A DNA stretch of 64,000 nt, taken from DATJZG01 sp035499295. Lineage in GTDB: Bacteria; Myxococcota; Myxococcia; Myxococcales; Anaeromyxobacteraceae. Positions 60,640 to 64,000 of the stretch are shown piece after piece. The first letter of the stretch is position 1, and every line of letters starts with the position of its first letter. The stretch lies in contig DATJZG010000140.1 of the NCBI GenBank assembly GCA_035499295.1, forward strand, positions 8,391-72,390, read 5' to 3'. The translations under genes and the position numbers were made by a program. The notes beneath the pieces are model-generated. The model saw only the letters and a program-made list of their open reading frames with translations. It was not told the origin of the DNA and made no database searches.

Positions 60640-63483
60640 ATGACCCGCGCGAGGCTCGACCAGTGGCTCGAAGGGCGCCTCCGCCTCCGCCCCGGCGAAC
60701 GCAATCCCACCCTGCTCCTGCTCCTCGGCTGCTTCTCGTCGGTGGGTGCCTTCGTCGTGTCGCGATCCGCCCGGGACGCCCTCTTCCTCTCCCGCTTCTC
60801 CATGCACGGGGTCCCGTGGCTCTACGTGGCCTCCGCGGCATCGGTGGCCCTCGTCGGCGCCGCCTTTGCCCGAATCTCGGCGCGGATGCGCCCGGAGGAG
60901 CTCGGGCCGACCTTGGGCGTGCTCCTCGGCGCCACCATCGCCGCCTTCCGGCTCCTCCTCGAGCTCGGCGGATCCTGGACCTACGCGGCCCTGTGGGTAT
61001 GGGTCGACGTGGCCGGCTCGCTCACCGTCATCCAGTTCTGGAGCGTGGTCAACGATCTCCACGACGCCCGCACCGCCCGGCGGACCTTCGTGTGGATCGC
61101 CGCCGGCGGCACGCTCGCCGACGTGGTGATGGGGTTCGCCATCTCCCGGCTCGCGCCCCACACCGGCGCCGAGAACCTCCTCCTCTTCGGCAGCGCCCTC
61201 TTCGTCGCCGCCGGGGCCTTCCCCGCGGCCGCGAGCCTGCGGGTGCGGCCCACCCTCGTCCGGGCGCGCACTCCGCGGCACCGAGCCATCCACGGGGCCG
61301 GCTTGCTCGCCTCGCCCTACATGCGCTCGGTGGCCTTCCTCACCGTCCTCGCCTTCGCCGCCGTGACCTTCGTCGACTTCCAGTTCAAGGCCGGAGCGTC
61401 GGCGCGCTTCGGCGGGGACCAGGCGGCGATGGCCAGCTTCTTCGGCACCTTCCACGCCCTCGCCGGGGCCGCCGGGCTCGCCGTCCAGCTCGCCGTCACC
61501 GGGCACGTCCTCGACCGTCTGGGGGTGGCGGCGTCCCTGTCGGTCCTTCCGCTCGCCCTGGGGGGCACCTCGCTCCTCGCAGCGCTCGTTCCCGGGCTCG
61601 CCTCGGCCTCGCTCGCCAAGGGCTCCGACCACGTCCTGCGCTTCAGCGTGACCGAGTCCGCCTCCCAGCTCCTCTTCCTGCCCCTCGCCCCGGGCCGGCG
61701 CCAGGAGGCGAAGGCCTTCATCGACGGGGCGGTCCGCCCCGCCACCGTGGCCCTCGCGGGCGTGGCGCTCGCCCTCTGGAGCCCGGCCTCGCCCGCGCTC
61801 GTGGCACTCGCCGCCGCCGGCCTCGCAGCCCTATGGCTCGCCGCCCTCGCCCGGCTCGAGCCCGAGTACCTGCTCTCCCTGCGCCAGGGCCTCCGCTCTC
61901 CCCCGCTCGCCCCGGGCCCGCTCCCGCAGGCCGAGCAGGAGGCGATCAAGGATGCGCTCCTCTCCGGAGACCCGGCCGCGGCGCAGGCCGCCCTCGACCT
62001 CGCCGGGGCTCGGCGCGCCTCGGTGGGCACGGAGGCCGCGTCCCTGCTCTCCAGCGAGACCCCGCAGCTGCGCGCCATGGCCTGCGACTACCTGGGACGC
62101 ACGGGGGAGCGGCGCTATGCCATGGCCATCCTGGAGAAGATCGACGACCCGGACGCCGCCGTCCGGATCGCCGCGGCGCGCTCCTTCTGTGCGCTGGCGC
62201 GCGGCGACGAGCTGCGAGCGGTCGAGCCGCTCCTCTCGCACCCCGACTCGGGCGTGCGCGCCGACGCCGCCGCCGCGCTCGTCCGCGGTGGCGAGGAGAC
62301 CGCCGCCCGCGCCGGCCGGGCCGCGCTCGAGACCCTGGCGGCGAGCGACGAGCTCTCCGAGCGGGAGCACGCCGCCCGCGCCATGGCGCTCGCCACCTCT
62401 CCCGACCTCCGGCCGCTCCTCTCCGACATGCTCGACGATCCCTCCGCCGTCGTCCGCCGGGCGGCCATCCGCGCCGCCGCGGAGCTGCGGGCACCGGAGT
62501 TCGTCCCCGCCCTCGTCCGCTCCCTCGCCGACCAACACACGGCCGACGTCGCCGCCGACGCGCTCGGCAGCTACGGGCCCGGGATCGAGGGACCCCTGCG
62601 CGAGGTCCTCGCCGATCCCCAGTCTCCCGCCGCGGTGCGCCGCGCCATCCCGAGGGCCCTCGGGAGGCTCGCCACCCCGGCGGCGGCGGCGGCGCTGGCC
62701 GAGCACCTCGACGAGCCGGACGCCCGGCTTCGCAAGGCAGCGGACCGCGCCCTGGGAGCGGTGGCTCGCACCCACACGGACACGCCGCTCGACACCGGCC
62801 GCCTCCGCCGCGCCTGCCTGGTGGAGCTGGAGAAAGGGTACCGGGCGCTCGCCGCCGCCGAGGCGCTCGGCCTCGACCCCGCCCCTCGCAACCGCCTCGC
62901 TCGAGGGCCCGAGGCGTCCGCCACCGCCCTCGCACTGGCACTCGCGGAGCGAGCCGAGCGCGCCGGACGACGCGCCGCCGGCCTGGTGGGGCTCATCCAC
63001 CCCGAGGCCGACCTCGCCCCGGTCCTGCTGGCGCTCGACGACGAGGTCCCGGCGCACCGGGCGGGCGCCCTGGAGATCCTGGACCACGTGCTCGAGCCGA
63101 GGCTCCGGCGCCTTCTCGTCCCGCTGCTCGATGGCCGGTCCCGCGCCGCGCGGCTGCGGGAGGTCTCGGGCATCCTCCGGCTGCCACGCCGACCGCGCGA
63201 CGCCTGGCTGCCGGCGCTCGCCGCGGACGAGGACGACTGGATCGCCGCGGCCTCCCTCCACTACGCGGCCGCGAACGGGATCTCCCTTCCCGGGTCCGCC
63301 CTGGCTTCCCTTCTCGAGCACCAGACCCCCTTCGTTCGCGAGGCGGCGCTCGCGGCGGCCATCCGCCTCTTCCCTCCCGCCGCCCGGGATGTTGCGTGCC
63401 GACAGACGGCGTTGGATCCTCATCCGGCAGTGAGGGCGCTGTCGCGGCGCGCCATGGGTCTCGCCAAGGAGGGATCCCGCTGA
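60640..63483 (+). CDS. ATP/ADP translocase-like transporter fused to HEAT repeats
   Basis: 947 residues from the ATG at 60640. Residues about 20-420 are a 10-12 helix MFS-like transporter with signatures of the Npt1/Tlc nucleotide transporter group (LLLLGCFSSVGAFVVSRSARDALFLSRF, WLYVASAASVALVGAAFARISA, VIQFWSVVNDLHDARTARRTFVWIAAGG). Residues about 430-940 are HEAT-type repeats (LRAMACDYLGRTGERRYAMAIL, VRADAAAALVRGG, VRRAAIRAAAEL). The combination is known in environmental bacteria, but which ion or nucleotide is moved is not clear. It overlaps the next gene by 4 nt. Confidence 0.82.
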   Translation: MTRARLDQWLEGRLRLRPGERNPTLLLLLGCFSSVGAFVVSRSARDALFLSRFSMHGVPWLYVASAASVALVGAAFARISARMRPEELGPTLGVLLGATIAAFRLLLELGGSWTYAALWVWVDVAGSLTVIQFWSVVNDLHDARTARRTFVWIAAGGTLADVVMGFAISRLAPHTGAENLLLFGSALFVAAGAFPAAASLRVRPTLVRARTPRHRAIHGAGLLASPYMRSVAFLTVLAFAAVTFVDFQFKAGASARFGGDQAAMASFFGTFHALAGAAGLAVQLAVTGHVLDRLGVAASLSVLPLALGGTSLLAALVPGLASASLAKGSDHVLRFSVTESASQLLFLPLAPGRRQEAKAFIDGAVRPATVALAGVALALWSPASPALVALAAAGLAALWLAALARLEPEYLLSLRQGLRSPPLAPGPLPQAEQEAIKDALLSGDPAAAQAALDLAGARRASVGTEAASLLSSETPQLRAMACDYLGRTGERRYAMAILEKIDDPDAAVRIAAARSFCALARGDELRAVEPLLSHPDSGVRADAAAALVRGGEETAARAGRAALETLAASDELSEREHAARAMALATSPDLRPLLSDMLDDPSAVVRRAAIRAAAELRAPEFVPALVRSLADQHTADVAADALGSYGPGIEGPLREVLADPQSPAAVRRAIPRALGRLATPAAAAALAEHLDEPDARLRKAADRALGAVARTHTDTPLDTGRLRRACLVELEKGYRALAAAEALGLDPAPRNRLARGPEASATALALALAERAERAGRRAAGLVGLIHPEADLAPVLLALDDEVPAHRAGALEILDHVLEPRLRRLLVPLLDGRSRAARLREVSGILRLPRRPRDAWLPALAADEDDWIAAASLHYAAANGISLPGSALASLLEHQTPFVREAALAAAIRLFPPAARDVACRQTALDPHPAVRALSRRAMGLAKEGSR
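63466..63472 (+). promoter_or_regulatory. Ribosome binding site fixing a CTG start
   Basis: AAGGAGG, perfect complement to the 16S rRNA end, with 7 nt to CTG 63480. No ATG, GTG or TTG occurs in frame in the first 30 codons, so this site decides that CTG (or the next codon ATC) is the start. Confidence 0.7.
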
Positions 63484-63905
63484 TCGCCACCGTCGAGAAG
63501 GTCCTCTTCCTCGGGGCTGCCGAGCTCTTCGCGGCGCTCCCCGGAGAGGACCTCGCCCGAATCGCGCTCCTCGCCGAGGAGGAGCAGCGCGGCGCCGGCG
63601 AGGAGATCTTCCACGAGGGCGAGATCGCCGACGCGCTCTACCTGATCGTCGAGGGCCGGGTGCGCGTCCTCAAGGCGAACTCGGTCGTGGCGGAACTCGG
63701 CGAGCGCGAGGTCTTCGGGGAGATGGCCCTCCTCGACCCTGCGCCCCGGAGCGCCACCGTGCAGGCCGCCACCAACACCGTCCTGCTGCGCATCCGCAGG
63801 GAGGACTTCCAGGACCTGCTCGCCGAGGAACTCGAGGTCGCGCGCGCGGTCATCCGGGTGCTCGCCCGTCGCCTTCGCGCGGCCATGCCCCAGACCCCGG
63901 GATGA
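63480..63905 (+). CDS. Cyclic-nucleotide-binding domain protein (CTG start)
   Basis: 141 residues. A single cNMP-binding domain of the CRP type, without a helix-turn-helix: EEIFHEGEIADALYLIVEGRVRVLK is the beta-roll, and FGEMALLDPAPRSATVQA is the phosphate-binding cassette with its conserved Glu and Arg. N-terminal helices (ATVEKVLFLGAAELFAALPGEDLARIALLAEE) are usual. The start CTG overlaps the previous stop TGA (CTGA), so it is coupled to the transporter. It is probably a sensor or regulatory partner of the transporter/HEAT protein. The next gene is the tRNA. Confidence 0.88.
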   Translation: MIATVEKVLFLGAAELFAALPGEDLARIALLAEEEQRGAGEEIFHEGEIADALYLIVEGRVRVLKANSVVAELGEREVFGEMALLDPAPRSATVQAATNTVLLRIRREDFQDLLAEELEVARAVIRVLARRLRAAMPQTPG

Positions 63906-63910
63906 CGCCC

Positions 63911-63939
63911 TTGCGATGGGCAGCGCCCAGTGCTAGAAC
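63911..63939 (+). promoter_or_regulatory. Promoter of tRNA-Thr
   Basis: TTGCGA (63911-63916) and TAGAAC (63934-63939) are spaced 17 bp, 21 nt before the mature tRNA. The TGC just before the -10 gives the GTGCTAG motif seen at other promoters of the window. Confidence 0.6.
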
Positions 63940-63960
63940 GCCCCGGTTTCCTGGGATCCT

Positions 63961-64000
63961 GCCGACATAGCTCAGCTGGTAGAGCAACTGATTCGTAATC
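63961..64000 (+). tRNA. tRNA-Thr (anticodon CGU), 3' part beyond the window
   Basis: First 40 bases of a tRNA. Acceptor strand GCCGACA, TA, D stem GCTC/GAGC with loop AGCTGGTA, then anticodon stem ACTGA and loop TTCGTAA, so the anticodon is CGT at 63994-63996 (reads ACG, Thr). The 3' half of the anticodon stem begins TC before the sequence ends. The T arm and acceptor strand lie outside. Confidence 0.93.

Noticed and set aside
60663..63905. 1080-residue plus ORF ending in the cNMP protein
   Set aside because: The first 900 residues are a shadow of the transporter/HEAT gene in another frame; only the last 141 residues, after the ribosome site at 63466, are a gene.

Overview
The window is GC-rich, densely coded DNA from a delta-proteobacterial-type genome, most likely a Myxococcota member close to Anaeromyxobacter. 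The grounds are the gene families (Ser/Thr kinase beside an FHA/sigma-54 activator, LonA plus a Lon-like AAA protease, a triheme c7 cytochrome, many lipoproteins), a lexA promoter whose sites resemble the CTGAAC/GTTCAG core described for Myxococcus, and frequent GTG/TTG starts. No transposon, phage, CRISPR or rRNA was seen. The assignment is inferred from content, not from a database search.

Layout. 1-6532 (minus): partial XerD-type recombinase, Sua5/YciO protein, a lone receiver protein, glnD and an AmiC-type amidase. 6926-7216: a c7 cytochrome behind an FNR/CRP-like box, closed by a strong hairpin shared with convergent mutS (7302-9944). 10367-14288: a large lipoprotein of unknown function and an OmpA-domain protein. 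14544-19640 (plus): UbiB-type kinase, Lon-like protease and a universal stress protein. 19650-24467: membrane protein, lexA with three operator cores, then a coiled-coil protein ending in a RelE/ParE-like domain, its upstream partner, and a metallophosphoesterase. 24569-28533: small ORF, lon with a classic terminator, NAD-dependent epimerase. 28546-33635: a signalling cassette of Ser/Thr kinase with PEGA domains, TPR-like membrane protein, FHA-GAF-sigma-54 activator and lipoprotein. 33632-41521: a membrane protein with an AT-rich regulated promoter, mutL, lipid genes (acyltransferase, desaturase), small DUF proteins, then cinA-like and tmk.

40149-44488 (minus) is a tightly coupled run, aminotransferase-thrC-membrane protein-tmk-cinA, in which each start overlaps the preceding stop by 4 nt. 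44571-48876 holds a zinc-ribbon protein and greA-recG-pcm. 49154-54456 holds carB, a secreted NTF2-like protein and an aspartate aminotransferase. 54562-57471 (minus) runs from a CDF exporter through an unknown protein and rsmD to coaD. 57551-63905 (plus) holds a TolB-like/peptidase outer-membrane protein, an ATP/ADP-translocase-like transporter fused to HEAT repeats, and a cyclic-nucleotide-binding protein that seems to start at CTG. A tRNA-Thr(CGU) runs off the right edge.

The most useful non-gene signals are a repeated leaderless promoter layout (a TA-starting -10-like hexamer 6-10 nt before a start codon, no Shine-Dalgarno) at about a dozen genes, a textbook promoter with an operator palindrome at 34235-34313, the lexA operators, and the FNR-like box before the cytochrome.
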